In this document: positions 1-15,100 of the stretch, in pieces
Numbering within the stretch: position 1 is the first letter of the stretch
Layout of the letters: each line of letters begins with the position of its first letter
Assembly (NCBI GenBank): GCA_028583415.1
Contig: CM053267.1
Coordinates: 40,777,834 to 40,841,833 of the forward strand
Length of the DNA stretch: 64,000 nt
Source of the DNA: Protea cynaroides
Lineage: Eukaryota; Streptophyta; Magnoliopsida; Proteales; Proteaceae
Direction of reading: 5' to 3'
Made by a program: the position numbers and the translations under genes
Notes under the pieces: generated by a model
The model's input: the letters and a program-made list of their open reading frames with translations, nothing else
What the model was told of the DNA's origin: nothing
Database searches by the model: none

Positions 1-20
1 CATCATCATTAAGAGCTTAC

Positions 21-162
21 CATCTGCACAAAACGAGAAATGAGATGTAAAGGCTGTTGACTATCATCATCTTTGATGCTTGAAAAATATATACCATCAT
101 GAAGAGCCTGAGAAACTTGAAAAAGCAACTGCATGGTTGTTGGATCACGAATATAACCACTC
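21..162 (-). CDS. VPS35L: VPS35L exon 14 (to residue 619); gene continues left of window
   Basis: Encodes SGYIRDPTTMQLLFQVSQAL and LISRFVQM, followed by a gtaagc donor at 19-20. The next exon lies outside the window. Confidence 0.92.
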
Positions 163-3100
163 CTGTCGAATAAAATCAGTACCGATATTGAGTACTTTTC
201 TTTTGTAGGGAGGGTGGGGGTTAATATAATCAATATGGAATACTTATGAAATAAGAGCTGAATTTTCACAAACACAAACACAAACAGAAAGTCAGGATCT
301 GAAACCACTAATGTAACTAGCCAATGGCTAGGGGAAAAAAAGGTAAATTCTTAACCAGCTGACTTTAATGCACATGAAACTCTGAAACTCACCAAAGAGC
401 ACAAGAAAGTCAAGATGACTAATGGTTCACAATATGCTATAAAAGAGAATCTAGAACATCTTCCATGAGACACAATCTATCACTCTAGTCGTGGACTAGG
501 CTTTCCATCTCTCAACAGTTGCCCAAATTCATTGATTTGGCATCATCAGAAAGGTCATTCAAATTACCTTTCCCAATAACCCAATTTCATGAAATTTGAG
601 CAAGTCATGGCCAATTTACAAAGGGTACGGGTCCATCATTGGAATTACTACTTTTTGGGTTCTTTTTACAAATTTGCTTCTTTATTTACTTTAGCATGTA
701 ATAAACGCAAAAGAGTAAATATATTTCTTAAGCATGGTATTAGGACTATTCTATAAAATATAACTAATCATTCATATTAATCTAATATGAGAGTGGTCTG
801 CAAACCACTCAACCAGCACTACGTTATACTTTGTAACGCTATCCAATGTCGTACAGAGGGGGAAGGGAATCGAACCAATGGAGGGAATGGAAGGATAGGG
901 ACCTATCTCAGGTCAAGATTTCTCACCCAGCTGCATCTCACAGACAAAACAGAATCTCACAGCAATAATGACTTTATTCATATATCTTGACTGCCTTAAG
1001 CTTAAGCCCTTACATTGTTTAAATAGGTTGCAACAAGGGATCCTAACATGGAATGCCAAAATACACAAGGAAGGGAAATCCTGCAACTAATTAGGAAAGA
1101 AATGCTTGTAAGAATCTACCATATTGAGACATGCCTCAACTATTTTAAAGCCTTCCATCAGAGGAGCATGCAATCAAATCTTGCCAAAGTATTTTAAAAA
1201 CCGTCCAACAAAAGACACACAATCAAATCTGTGCCCATACATCAAATCTGTATCCATGCTTGGTGGACTTGCTACTATTGTGCCGTCCATCTATAGACCA
1301 TGTTTCCTAACTGTGATCACCTTCGTTATTGATACATTGCTTGCGGTGACTATACTTGAGATGGGTGACCGGTTTACATGTACCAATTGATGCGGGACCC
1401 GGGTTGAGGAAACCCTATTGGATCCACTGTGGGCCCACCTAGGTGTTAATATAAGCTCAACAATAGAAGTAGTGGCAAAAATGTAATTAAAAGGAAATTC
1501 AGAAGGATCGAATGTCTATTGAAGTAAGACAAACAGACCTTTAGGACAATAGGGCAAACCTGGAAGCAAATATTAACCCAAAGGGTAAATCTGGAAGGGA
1601 ACTTATGAAGGACCCATTAAAATAAACATTAGAGATCAAGGGGTTTTCTGTAATTTCTGGAATATTGCTTCTTCTTCAAGCTCACAACACCAGAACCAGT
1701 TACGGAAGAGATCAGATAACGAACTTCGAGCCACAGCCCTTAAACCTGATGCAACCAGCCTAAAACTTTAGAGTTAAAGTCGCCTAGGCCTGACAAAGTG
1801 ATCCAAGTCAATAAATGGGATTCAACTTGGACTGGTTCAGGAACAATCACAGAAACAGGGGACCAGATTTGAGTCTGGGTTGAATTCTATCAGCAGCAGC
1901 AGTAATCTTAGGGGTTGATGTCACCCTAGGGCAGAGATCCTATCCCTTGAGTTTCAGGTCAGACGGTTATATATTGTAGGAGCTCGATGCAACCATCCCA
2001 GGTCGGTTTCCAGTTGCAGAAAAAGTAAGAGAACAAAGGAATAAAAAGAGTGACCACTAAATCAGGGGAAGAAATAGGAAGGGACAGAGAACGATGGGAA
2101 GAGGGGAGAGATAAGTAATGTAGAATGACCCCTCTCAGATCAGGGCCTATCACCTGATCTAAAACAACCTTTCTCAGGTCATGGGTATCTCACCCGATGC
2201 ACAACAGTACCGATGTACTAGCAGCAATACTCAATCCTTATTTACTTAAAATCTGACATTGGCCTTATGTCTTACATCTCTTAAATAGAGCTCGAATCTG
2301 GCTCACAATTTTGGAAAGAAAATAGACAAGGAAAATTAACTAATTAGGAAGGAATTAACTGTGGTAAGTAAATATTAAATGGAGCTAAATGATATTGGCG
2401 ATCACAATTTACAGCAACATATCCTACTAAAAACTGAACTTTCCATTCGTGATCTTTATTTGATCTTACGAGATCTGATTTGATCTTGCGAGATTTTGAT
2501 ATTGAACTTTTGTTTCCATTGGCGAGGGGCTGTTGTTGGCTGAACAATACTGCATCAACTCTCCCCTGCTTTAAAAAAAATAAAAATTGACCATGAGTTT
2601 TGAATCTGTTTAGAATCAACACGGCGGGGTTAGTTTTCATCTTCCAATGAGAGTTGAATTCTGGTGGCATACGAAAATTAGGAAGGAAATCTGCAATCTT
2701 GGGAGCTCTCTCTTCAAAATATTTTGACGGGATTAGGAACTCAATGTGTTTAACCTCACAATCAGCATCAAGAATATCATAGGTAACAGTTACAACCTCA
2801 TGTGAAACACTTGTGAAGTCTTACTTAACCACGATATCGTCTGGGACCACCATCTCGGTCTCGTCCTCTTTGACCTTGTCACTGATAGTCATAACCTACT
2901 CAACACAATCTTCCATAGTATACTCTTGAAATAGAATATTGTCCACCTTGCAAAGGACGTGGTCTTTGCCTTTAGTCACTGATTCTTCTATAATCGGTGT
3001 AAGAACTGATGCTTCCTTTGTCGAGTTAGTCAAAGTGGAGTTGTCCTCGATCTCATGTTCCAATGACTACTTCATATCCCTTTTCACTTTTGAGGTTGCC

Positions 3101-6100
3101 GAGTAGCCACTCGGGGAGGGCGATTAACAGATGATTGGTGAGACTCCAAGCGGAAATAGTTCGGAGCCTAGAAAAAACTCCTTCGTAAGTGAGGTGAGGC
3201 CTAGAGGAGTTTGGTTTGAATAATAGGGGGACGCCCTTTTTTTGGTTGATTGTTGAGTGACTCAGACTGTACACAAGAAAGGTGCTTTAAACATTTTCTT
3301 TTCCATGGGAGCAAGTCTGTTGATAACTGAAATAAAGTGCTCTTAGCCCACCTCCTATAGTTTTAGGCTTTGGCACTTATAGTGCACCATCGCTGCATTA
3401 GAGGAAACTTGTTTCCGGCGAAAGACTAAAGAAAAGAAAGTAGAAACGGTCATATTCATGCTTACTTGGCAATCACCACATTGAGATTCAAAACGTTGCT
3501 CCATACTTGTGACCTTTTCAGTAAGTTGAGGAATGAGTTCAACAAGCTGGTGCTGAGTGGGTTCACCAATGGGAACAGAGTTTTGAGAGCTGCCATCGGC
3601 CACAGCTCTAATACCAAAATGGTGCAAGACCACGAAGGTAGATCTCGCAGACCTCTCAACCAGCACTACTTTATACTTTGTAACGCTATCGAAGGGGGGA
3701 GGGGAATCAAACCAATGGAGGGAATGGAAGGATAGGGAGCTATCTTAGGTCAGGGTCTCTCACCCCACTGCATCTCACAGGCACAACTGAATCTCACAGC
3801 AATAATGACTTTAATCATATATCTTGACTGCCTTAAGCTTAGGCCCTCACATTTTTTAGATAGGTTGCAACAAGGGATCCTAACATGGAAAGCCAAAATA
3901 CCCAAGGAAGGGAAATCCTAGCAAATGCTACTGGAACTAATTAGGAAAGAAATGCTTGTAAGAATTTACTATATTTAGACATGCCTCAATTATTTTAAAA
4001 CCTTCCATCAGAGAAGCATGCAATCAAATCTTGCCAAAGTATTTTAAAAATCTTCCAATAGAAGACATGCAATCAAATCTGTATCCATGCTTGGTGGACT
4101 TGCTATTATTGTGCCGTCAATCTATAGACCACGTTTCCTAACTGTGATCACCTTCCTTATTGATACGCTCCTTGTGGTGACTATACTTGAGATGGGTGAA
4201 CCAGTCTACATCAGAGTGCTCTTTTCACAGGTTTCTCATAAACAAACATGCAAACCTGTTGTTTCTTGAGTTCTTACATGTTCACTCACCAATGCCTTCT
4301 TTAAATCTTCTTTCAAGGGGCTATTGGAATTTTCTGATCTCATCTACGCTGCTTCAGTGCTTCAAGGAATTCAATAATTTAATGATGGTACTTGGTAGTT
4401 AATCCTGCAGCCCCAAAGCACATGTACAGGTCAATAGAAGGTACCAAAGGCCAGCAAACTTGAACCCTAAGAGTTCAAAAGGTTTCTATGAGATAGACCC
4501 ATCGATTTCTTATTTTATTCTCCCAAATCCTTTAATGAGTCTCTTGAAGAGCATTGACCATATAGTTCTCCTTTATAAACATTGGCCTCCACTATCGCGA
4601 ATTTGAGTTATTTTAGTAGTGGTTCAACTACTATTTCAGTCTATTAGTAGTTACTACGTCGTAGGAGTCTTATTTTGTAGGAAACTTTTAGATCATTTAA
4701 AAGTGCACATCAGTCATTTTCATGTCCTCCTACTTAGGTGTCAGAACTCCCCCCCATTTGGCTTGATGTTAGTGTTGTTAGAGAAGATTCTCAATTGCAT
4801 AAATAACCCTCACAGCCCACAAGTTGATGTGATCCAGAATGTCATGACATTTTTTTTTTTTGACAATGTATCAGTTTATGGTTGCACTTGTGTATTACAG
4901 AGTTTTACACTAATTATGAACTTCTTAGTATTGTTTTAGTATAAGAAAAAAAATTTATTTATAGAAAAAATAGGCATTCTATATTATACAGACCAATACG
5001 CTGTAGAAAAGTATATTGCAGTCATCGGAAAAAAAGAGACCTCCACTGTCTCCTAATATCTAAAAAAACTGAGGTTAGAAAACTCTCTCCAGAAAGAGGA
5101 CCATAGTCTTTAGCCCTTTGATCTACCAGAAATGTAGGTTCACTATTTCTTGAAAACTCTACTGCTCCTCTGGCTCCATAAGCTCCAGAATTGTCTGGAC
5201 ATAAAAGTCTCCACGTAATATCAGAAAAAATCCCATGGTATGATTCTATCAATCCCATCTCATAAAAAATGTGGGATCAGAACATGGTAAAATTCCGATT
5301 CAGGAATCAATTGGGACAAAAAATTAAGATTTAATTCGATTAATTTGGAAAAAAGCTATTATGGCAAAAGTTGAGAAAATTGGGGGGGACCTATTCCATA
5401 TTTTTCTTATTTGGATTTGTAAGAAACCTAAATTTACAGGCTGAATAATCTGTTTACCAAATTATTAGTGAAGACATTTTTTTGAGAGTGAATTTTCAGG
5501 AGAGACTATTTGTTTCCCAAGTTATTCAAGAATTTACTATGATTCAGCAGCACCAAGAAGAAAAAGTAAACATTCGGAAGACAACCCTCTGGAGCTGAGG
5601 TGGTTAATTGTAAGATATAACTCCTAGCAGCAGTCAAGGTGAATAATTTAACTTTGGTTGCAACACGCTTTATCCAACTGATTGAGCTCCCTAGTTACTT
5701 ATAGTAATAAATGTGATGTAATTTTTATTGGATCTAGGGTTATAGTTTATATTTAAGATAATTCGAGTGAATTCAGTTTCTCAAAATTTGAATGAAATGG
5801 ATAGATATTTTGTATGCTGGTCTGGTCGATTGACAAAGAGTATGCTTAAGGTACTATATCAGGGAATCAAGATGGTGAATTAGCACTTTCAAGAAAGTAA
5901 ACAGATCAAGTAAGTGTCAAATGGATGTTGGGTTGTATGGGTGCAGGATGCTCAAAGTTTACAGTTTAAGATGAGTAACAGAGAAGCTACAGAATCATGG
6001 TAAGAAGTTGGTATCTCTCTAATGCAAACCCCCACCCCTGGCGGTCAATAGTTTTATTTTATTTTATTTTATTTTTCCTTTTTTAGTTGACCCACTTGGG

Positions 6101-9100
6101 TTGCTGACTATTAACAAGCCCAGCCTGAAAGGTAGGGATTATATAGGAACATAGAAATTGACTTTCATTGCTTCAATGCTATCCTTAAAGGAAAACTTTA
6201 CCAAAAGTACACATATTCCAGGGAAATCACTTCTTCCAAAACTCCTTGTAACCTCTTTCCCTTTTAAATCCAGATCTTAAAGAGTAACCCTGATCATTCC
6301 TAATAATTTCTTTACCTATCCTACCCATACATAAGATCAAATATAACCAGTCCCTCCACTGCTATAATGAAGAGCAATGGGGAGGGATCCATAAACCAAG
6401 ATTAAGAAGGTAGCCAAATAAATATCACATTGAATCTCTTTGCATTGTGTAAAAGACAATTTCTTCCAACATCCTCGTCAGCAAAGCTCACTCACCTAGC
6501 CATACCCAAATATTCCCCTGACCCCCTGCATCAAACCAAATATTCACCCGTCATTAGCACCTTATCAAGAATGTCTTCATGAGTACAATCTCTTTGATGA
6601 TCACCTATTATTAACTTAATTACCTCTTTTAGCCAGGAGGATAAATACGTCAACTATTACCTTGGTCCTTGTACAAACTAGCAAAGCTAGGTTAGCATCT
6701 TTTTAACCCCACTTCTTTGGCGTCAACATATTACAAGTGTGACCAGGTATCGTTAGACTTAATCAGCCCCCTTTTCCAAATCTAAATTTCGGCCGAAATT
6801 TTGGATTTCGGCCGAAATGTTACAAAAAATCAGTGGTCCGAAACAAAACCAGGTATCCAAATGGGAAAGTACAAAATTTCAGTCCGAAATTTCAATTTCG
6901 GTATAAATATCCCTGGTTTTGGTCAAAATCTCTCTATTTTGTCTGTTTCGTTAGGTTTTTCTGAAAAATTTCCTTTTTTCTTCAAAAAACTTGCATTCTT
7001 CACTCAAATCTTCCACTCTCCACTCAATCTACACATTATAATCAAGATTTATTGTTATGTATGTTAGACAACTTAATACATGATGGCTAAATTCATATTT
7101 ACGTATGTTAGACAACTTGGTCAAACCATGTTGTGAACTTGAAGTCCCATTATCGGCAGCAGCAGTAATAGTATTCAAGTCGGGGATTAAATGCGCTACG
7201 AAACTCATCGTGGATTTGACTTTGAGAGACTTAGTTCCATTCCACATATTATGTAATTTGATATTTAAACTTTAAAGAATGTTATTGAATAATGTAATAG
7301 TAATGTCACATGATTTATTTTCTAAATTACTACCATAGTACCATTTTACATACTTTCATAGTAGCGTACGTTATTATAATCTGGTCTATATCATAGAAAA
7401 ACTATTTAGGATTGTTCTTAGTGAAAATAATTCAATGGATACGTGAAGAAGGTTAAAAAAGTATCATAGGAAAAAATTGGGCTTAAAAAACCTCTTTTTT
7501 TCCACTGAAATTACAATTCGAAACAAAAAAAAAAGTAAAAAAAAAAATAAAAATAAATAAACCAGGTTTCGGCCATTTCGGCCAAAATTTCAGTTTTGGC
7601 CGAGGCCGAAACCAGGTCTGAAACTGAAATTCCAAACCTTGCTTAAGTGTATCAATAAAACATTCCATCACCATTTAAGCTAGAGAGAAGAGGAAGAGAG
7701 AAAGAAGGGTGGTTGTACCTGTGGGAGTCACAAAGTCATATTGTGATCTCCCCATTCTATTCATTATATAGACCCATTATCCAAAAGGGTATAATAGACC
7801 AAAAATAAAATAAAGTTAATTTCATCTGGACATATTTTTTAATATAGATTTTTTATAATATTCTGGTTTCTTATATTGCATCCAGGTTAAAGAGATCCGA
7901 GGTTGAACCTTAATTTACTAACCTGAAATATTGATTTTTGATAATATTCTGGCTTCTTTAATTGGTTAAATAAAGCTCTTTAATTGGTTATTAATTTACT
8001 AATTTACTAACCTGGAAAAAGTTAGATGTATGAGGCCATACTTGAGTTGTACTGGTGAGTTTTTTTTTTTTTTTTTTAAATGGTTGATTAATAAAGATCC
8101 ATGTTGTTCCTGAAAATATTAATATTATGCAAAGTTAAGGACAACAGTTGATAACTACTATTGGAATCTTATGGCTGACCCTTTCACATGTCTATAAAAT
8201 GGACAAATGCACTTAATAGTTTGCCAGAAAGAAATGTAAATAGGAATAAATCAAGATGATACCTGGTGGCCTTATTAAGGATATGCATATTGACAATGTT
8301 CCGGGAGCTTCCGTACATCACATCTAAGATCTCCACAAAATGGTTCTACACAACAATCCATACTAGTTAGCATCTAGTAATTAATCAACTTCTACATTTT
8401 AGCAGAGGACACATTAACACAATCATGATGTCACAGCAGAGAAAGACTATTTTTGACAACTTATAAGTAAAATTATTATTCATCGTCTGAAAAATATTTA
8501 CAAGTACCATAGGTTGTCAAATTTGGAGCCAAATCCGAAATTGGCTCACAAGAGTGGAGTGAACTCAACAGTGATGTAAACGTCAATAAAAAAAATTTAG
8601 AAACTAATACAATTTAAGTTATGCTTGGAATGATATTTCGTTAATCATTTTGATATATTTTAGTATTTCACCTAAAAATCCTATAAACCTGTCATATATC
8701 ATTGTAACTTAATATTATTTTACTAAGAAATTTCTGTCTAAATGGATCCGGAATTTAACTTCGAATGAAGTGCTTGTGGGCTTGAAACCCATTGGATGCT
8801 GCTTTAAGGGTTTCTAGCTTTTTTAGGCTATCCAATCTCCCTATTGGGTCTATTTAAATTTTTGTAACGTCTATTTCCTTTCAGCAAATATCAGAAGAAA
8901 CAAGAGCCCTCTCGCCTAGCAATCTGAAGAATGAAATAGAATGGTGGAATAGGATAATAGTAACCAACCCAAGGAGTTGGGATTTGGGAATAGTGCTTAA
9001 TGATTTGAGTTGAATATTATAAGTGCCAATTAAACCGCAGAAGCTGTGTGCTGGGTGATAAAGGTGTTTAGAAAGTATTATGAAGTCTTGGGTTTACTAT

Positions 9101-12100
9101 AGCCATTCCACTTGTGTATAATTAATTTTCAGTTTACTAGTATTCACACAAAGATCCAAAATAGTATTCACACAAAGATCCAAAATAATCCTTGTGTATG
9201 ACCCAGCCACATCACGAGGGCAAAACAGGTCAAGTTGTTGACTCAGCTATTTTATGTTAGGAGTTAAGAGTGCTGACTCCATTCTTCAGAGTAGAGTCAA
9301 CTCTACTGAGTCACCAAGTTGAATCCTGAGTCAGCAAGCCATGGAAATTGCTTCATGTGAGAACAAAGAAACCAATATCAGACCACTTCCAGAAAAACAC
9401 AAGAAGTTTACCAATGCCAACACATCATTCAAGTTGTCGAAATGAGAAAGAAGCTTTATAAAAATGGACTGCAAGCTGTCTAGTTCACTCTCAGCAACTC
9501 CTTTATTACATGCTCGGTCTGAAATTCCATCCAAAATGATGGTCAAATAATCACCCTGGCATAGTTACGAAATTTTAAGGTAAAAGTGTCAGATACAAAC
9601 ATGAAATAATCGGACCAAAAAATATAGTTTTTCATTGAATATACTGGAAGCAAACTTCTAAGGAATATTCGAGACTGGAAACCAAATTAATATCTAAGAA
9701 AAATAATGCAAAAATTGGTGAAGAAAGAGGAAGCTAAATATGCAACTTAAGAGTTAAAACATAGTTTCCAAACTAGGCAGCAAAAGGATACGTAAAAAAT
9801 AATTCCTCATTCCAGTCTTGATGAATTTGGGTTTTTTTTTTTTTTTTTTTTTTTTTCGTAAATAGGAAATTATATTAGAAAAAGAAGAAAGAATATACAA
9901 AGCAGGATCCCCCAAAGCGGGACAGCCCGAAGCACACTGAAGATACAATCAGAAGCAAAACGAGGTCCTATCCACAGAATTGGAAAGGTAGCTCCCAGGC
10001 ATTAACCAAGAATCCATTCCTGGGGGAATCTTAGAAGTACTACCAAAGGAGGCGATGCAGTCTCAAACATTGAAAGAGATGCAATCCTGGATCTGGTTGA
10101 AAGTTCTAGATTTTCTGGCCCAAGTTCAAAGATTACGCTCCATCCAAATGTGGTATATGGTTGCACAGAAGTCCAACTTCCCAAGGATACAAAAGGGTGT
10201 CTTGCCTTCGAAGAACTTACTGATACATTTCCTTTTCTTTTCAATGATTTGATCAGCCTGCGGTATGGCCAGCAGCAGAGGAGGATTCCTTCCCAGAGAT
10301 GATAAGAGACAGATGATATTGGAGGAACTGGCATTCGCATAATTCCTATTAAGGGATAAAACAAACAAGATAGTGGTTTCAAGTTAAATTAATGGGACTG
10401 GAGGACTACTACAGGACGTAGGGAGTTTGGCGAGATAGAAGAATTTCTGTTAGAATCACACTCATCAAAGCCACAATTACAATCCTTCTTTTGTATTACT
10501 AATCCTTATTGTAGACTTGTTTTGTCGGCTTTTTTGGAAAGAGCTCTCAAGAAATTTGAAGAGTCAGCTTCATAAAGAAGGCTAGGAGGATGGGGGCGCA
10601 TTGGTATAAATTCTCAGGAACAATTTTGCTGGATTTTGATTTCTCCAGATTTGCCAAAACAATTTCACTTCACAGCCTAAAAACCAGTTCAACCAATTTG
10701 GAAACAAGGGGGAAGTGATTGCAGCATCTGCATTTGATGGAGTTGATCGGATGAATAAATTATATAGTAGGGAGGACAAGGAGAATATAAAAGAAAAAAT
10801 AAGAAAAAAAATACTGATAGGAGCAATTTAGTAAATGAAACTAAACCAAAATAGCCATAAGAGAGGAGCCCCCCCCCCCCCCCCCAAAAAAAAAAAAAAA
10901 AAAATAGTAATTGAAAGATGCGATTGTAAGAAGCTCCTCCTGGGAGCAGAAACATTATATGAAGGAGATAGGGGATTGATAGGGGGAAAAAAAAATGGTT
11001 ACATCCTTGTTATTCTTTTTTCTTTTCATTAAATTTTTTTTTTTCCTCTTCCCTCATTTTAAAGCAAAGCTCTCTTTGTTAACGCTCCCCTTGCATTATT
11101 ATTATATATATTTTTTTTTCATATTCCCCAATCCTTCTCTTAACTTAATTCTTAGTCATTGACTTTCTCATTTTCTCTCTTTGTCCAATTCTAATTTTCT
11201 GGTTCTCCTTCTTCCCCTCTCCACTTCATGCTATCTCCTTTCTTTTTCTTTTTTGTAATTCATTTCCTGGATTGTTTCCCTTAAAAGTCCCCTCCACTTC
11301 CCATAAGAGCTTAAAATGCTTCTCACCCAAAACGTAGTTTTACTGAAAATATGTTAACCAAATGAATATGTGAACTTGCCGCTTACATACTTGGAAACTA
11401 TTTTTAAAAAGCGCAATTCAAATGTGCTACAAGGATAGACTTTTCTAACACCTTTAAGACAGAACATTAAAATTTCAAATCAAAGAGATGAAGTGAAAGT
11501 AAGAAACAAAAGGAGATCATCACCAAGTCCACCAAACGTACCACTTTATAGTGAAGAATAATATCCAAGTAAGCATCAACAACCTTCAAGTACTCATTCA
11601 GGCCATCATATTGAGCAACCACCTGTAATCGTGGATATGATAAAATTGAAAACATGTTAAACTTACATGAAAAGAAATCCGCTTGAGCTCTTCCATTCAA
11701 AGCAACTAACTAAACAAATAATCCCTACTGGAAAAACAAAAACATCCATTGTATTTCACTGACAGTGGGATGAGGTTCATATGTGACAAATAACCATTAA
11801 AGTCAACATTCCATTCTTTACTCAAAAGACAGTTTTTCAAGGTTATCTAACCAGCATTTGGATGATCCAGCAAGATTGTAAGAAGCCACATGGTAAATAA
11901 GTTTTTAAACATTTTATGGTATGCAATAGATTTCACGTTGATTAGATATATATAATGGTAAATAGTAGGGGCAAGTGGAGGGTTTCCGGATAGTTATTAT
12001 TAAGCTAAAATCGCCAATATGGAATATTACATAGAATAGTTCGGGTGAAATCTATTATCTACGTCGAAAGCATGGGTAATGGGTTCCAGAAATTACCGAT

Positions 12101-15100
12101 ACGCCAGTAAACTAAATTTGATACCATGATAAGAAGGTGCTGAGTCAGTCGTGTCCGCAGCTCTGCTAGTTGGGATGTAAGGTTTTTGCTGGAGAATCGC
12201 ACTTGAAAGGAGTCAGGTCATACAGAATAGCAGGTTCTTATCAAGTGTTATGTGTTGCTAGCCATATTCTCTGTCTAAAGCATGGGTAATGGGTTCCAGA
12301 AATTACCGATACGCCAGTAAACTAAATTTGATACCATTGATAAGAAGGTGCTGAGTCAGTCGTGTCCGCAGCTCTGCTAGTTGGGATGTAAGGTTTTTGC
12401 TGGAGAATCGCACTTGAAAGGAGTCAGGTCATACAGAATAGCAGGTTCTTATCAAGTGTTATGTGTTGCTAGCGATATTCTCGGTCTATTCTGTTTTGAG
12501 GTGTTCAGGATCGAATTATATATATCCTTCTAAAAGTTAGGGTCCAAATGATAAATATTTAAGTGCAGAAAAATGATGGAAAACCAAACAGTGTAACCGT
12601 TTTGTGAAAGGCTGTAATCAGGTTGGACTCGAATCTCATCTATGCATATCCAAATTTGACAAGGTTACATAGTTAAACAACCCAAATTTGATAGATCCAA
12701 GGTTACAGAGTCAAACTCAGACTTGGACAGACAGAATAGATCAGACATATCCATCCATGAATAAGTAGTAGAGCAATGTTAGTGGGTTTTGACTTACAAC
12801 CCTACAGATGTCATCATGTCAAATTGTCAACACTCAAAGCACATGCTTATGGGTACTGGGGTTATTATGCATACACATGTAAATGATGCCTCTGGAATAG
12901 GTATACCAACAGACTGAATTTTGACCATAAGGAGTAAGGCACATCAAAATCTGATTCAGTTTTAAAAAAATCTATCATGCATCAGATTTCAATTGACTTC
13001 AATTGCTTAGTATATCCAAATCCACCTTAATGGGATAGAATTCAGAATGTACCCTGATCTCAGGTATGATAAAACCCATTGACAACCCTGCTGATTCTTA
13101 GGTAGTGATCTCAACAAGATGAGGTCCATGCTCAAGAAGGAAAGTAGGTAGGAAATTTACCCAAAAAAAATAAAAAAATACAAGAGAGTCTGCTGATTTG
13201 TTAACATATTAGAGGATCTTCCTTCATTTTGGGCAGTTGTCACAGGATGTGATAACCAAGAAGACCTGGGGTTAGTTTCAGGGAGTTGAAAGGAACACCT
13301 CCAAAATGCCTTACAAGAAGCTCTTTTCAGGTTAGTGTCTGATCCTGCTCTGCTTTTGTTGGGCCACAGAGATCTTAGTTATGGCCAACCCTGTGGAGGT
13401 TTGACAAATGTATGGTATGACTATCAAAACTTTAAAGTGTGAGGGTAAGTTTCCTCAACTAATATAATGATAATCACTTCGACAAGTGAATGAATCTTCT
13501 GTAAAATCAAGAAATCTCTTCACAAAGTGGAGGAATGATGGGGAGGGATTCACAATCATCATCGAATAGAAAGGCCACCTGAAGAATTAAAACAAGTTTA
13601 CGAATCCGTAAAGCATCAAGAGAAGATTCAATGGTATCAAAGGCTGGGGACTTTACTTTGGCTCTCTGGCCTATGTGCTGTGCACATATCTCTTATACTA
13701 GAGATATTCAGTTTATATATAGAAGAAACTAAAGAAAATATATACAAATAGAATAGAAAAATGACATTTCAAATGCAGCAAAGTAGCAATTATGTGTTTC
13801 AATGCACCAGGAAATCTAAAACCACAAATGATGGAAGAATCAAGGATGTAAAGAGTGTCCATTTGCCATTTAACCACAACCATTAAAATAAAAATACAAA
13901 AAAACTCCCCTCACGAATAACAAGGATCAGATTCCCAGAATATTCATAGAACATCCAGGAGGAACTCAGAGTTGCAATTCAAAAGAAACTTCATTATAGG
14001 AAAACAATATTTTTAATAGAACATAACCAAAAAAGAGGAACATATACTAGTATATAACCAAACTCAACAAAATATACAGAGAGGACCAAGGAACCAATCT
14101 GCTCTGCGCAACAGGCACACAATTACTAATGATAAACCCTCCAGATTCTCCTAATCCTTATGAACATACCCACTCATTATTAGAATCGACTTTCTATGAA
14201 CTCAACGAAAAGCTAAATGTCCCAGGATTCTATCTGAAAGGCGTCACCCTATTACTCTGAAAATCTTAACCGCATCAGAAGTCCATAAACCTTAGGCAAA
14301 AACCCATTGGAGATACACAGCAATAGATCAACCTGTTGCCAAGAATACAACCAACCCAACTGCAAATGAACCCCTCAACAAGACAATCATTTAAACAAAA
14401 GGTCAAGAACAACCAAACTTCGTATCTTACATCAGAACAATCAGCTCAAGCTACTGTAAAATCCTCAAAGCAGACCCATAGCAGAGCATCAACAAGACCA
14501 CAAATTTATATTAAAAAAAAGGTGGAAATAAGATTCATAAATTTGAAGTAAGCCACTGGTAATGGCTTATGTAAATCAATTAAGAGCATAGACAGTTGAA
14601 TACCTGAAAAATTTTGACCAATATAGCATCAACAGCTTCCATAAGGGGTATCCTTTCACAAAGCTTAAGTCCAAGCAACATATAGTTCAAATACTGCACG
14701 GTTACAACTTACAAGTTTATAACTGCTTATAGATGAACAGGGCACAAGTTTAATGAAAGATACAATGAAAAATGTAGAAAGAATAATGGTTAAAGTCATG
14801 CAATGAATACCTGATCAAAGGAATAATCCTTGCTGCACTCTATAAGCTGCATGAACTCCAAAGCATTAGAGCTGACGACTTCAGATGGAAGTTCCTTGAG
14901 GAGATGATGAAGAACAATTGATATACATGGAGATTCAACAGAAGAGTTTGTCTCATTTGCTCGCAATCCCAGTTTTACAAGTACATCACCTAACCGCATC
15001 TTTAAATAGATATTACAGAAATTAAAATCAATAAGTAAAAAATATGACTAATTCATACTTGCAATTTGTAGGAACTTCATATTTAACAAGACAAGACTGA

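Larger units (their letters stand above)
787..4210 (-). mobile_element. Degenerate non-autonomous LTR retrotransposon in VPS35L intron 13
   Basis: Two direct repeats of about 570-590 bp (about 790-1378 and about 3620-4210) flank 2.2 kb of internal sequence. Just inside the right repeat the minus strand reads TGGTATTAGAGC (3616 to 3605), an initiator-tRNA-Met primer site with one mismatch, so the element lies on the minus strand, the same sense as VPS35L. No protease, integrase or RT motif is visible. Exact termini and a target duplication could not be fixed. Confidence 0.65.

Noticed and set aside
10860..10904. C-run/A-run junction as a structured site
   Set aside because: Simple homopolymers, possibly length errors in the assembly; no further structure.
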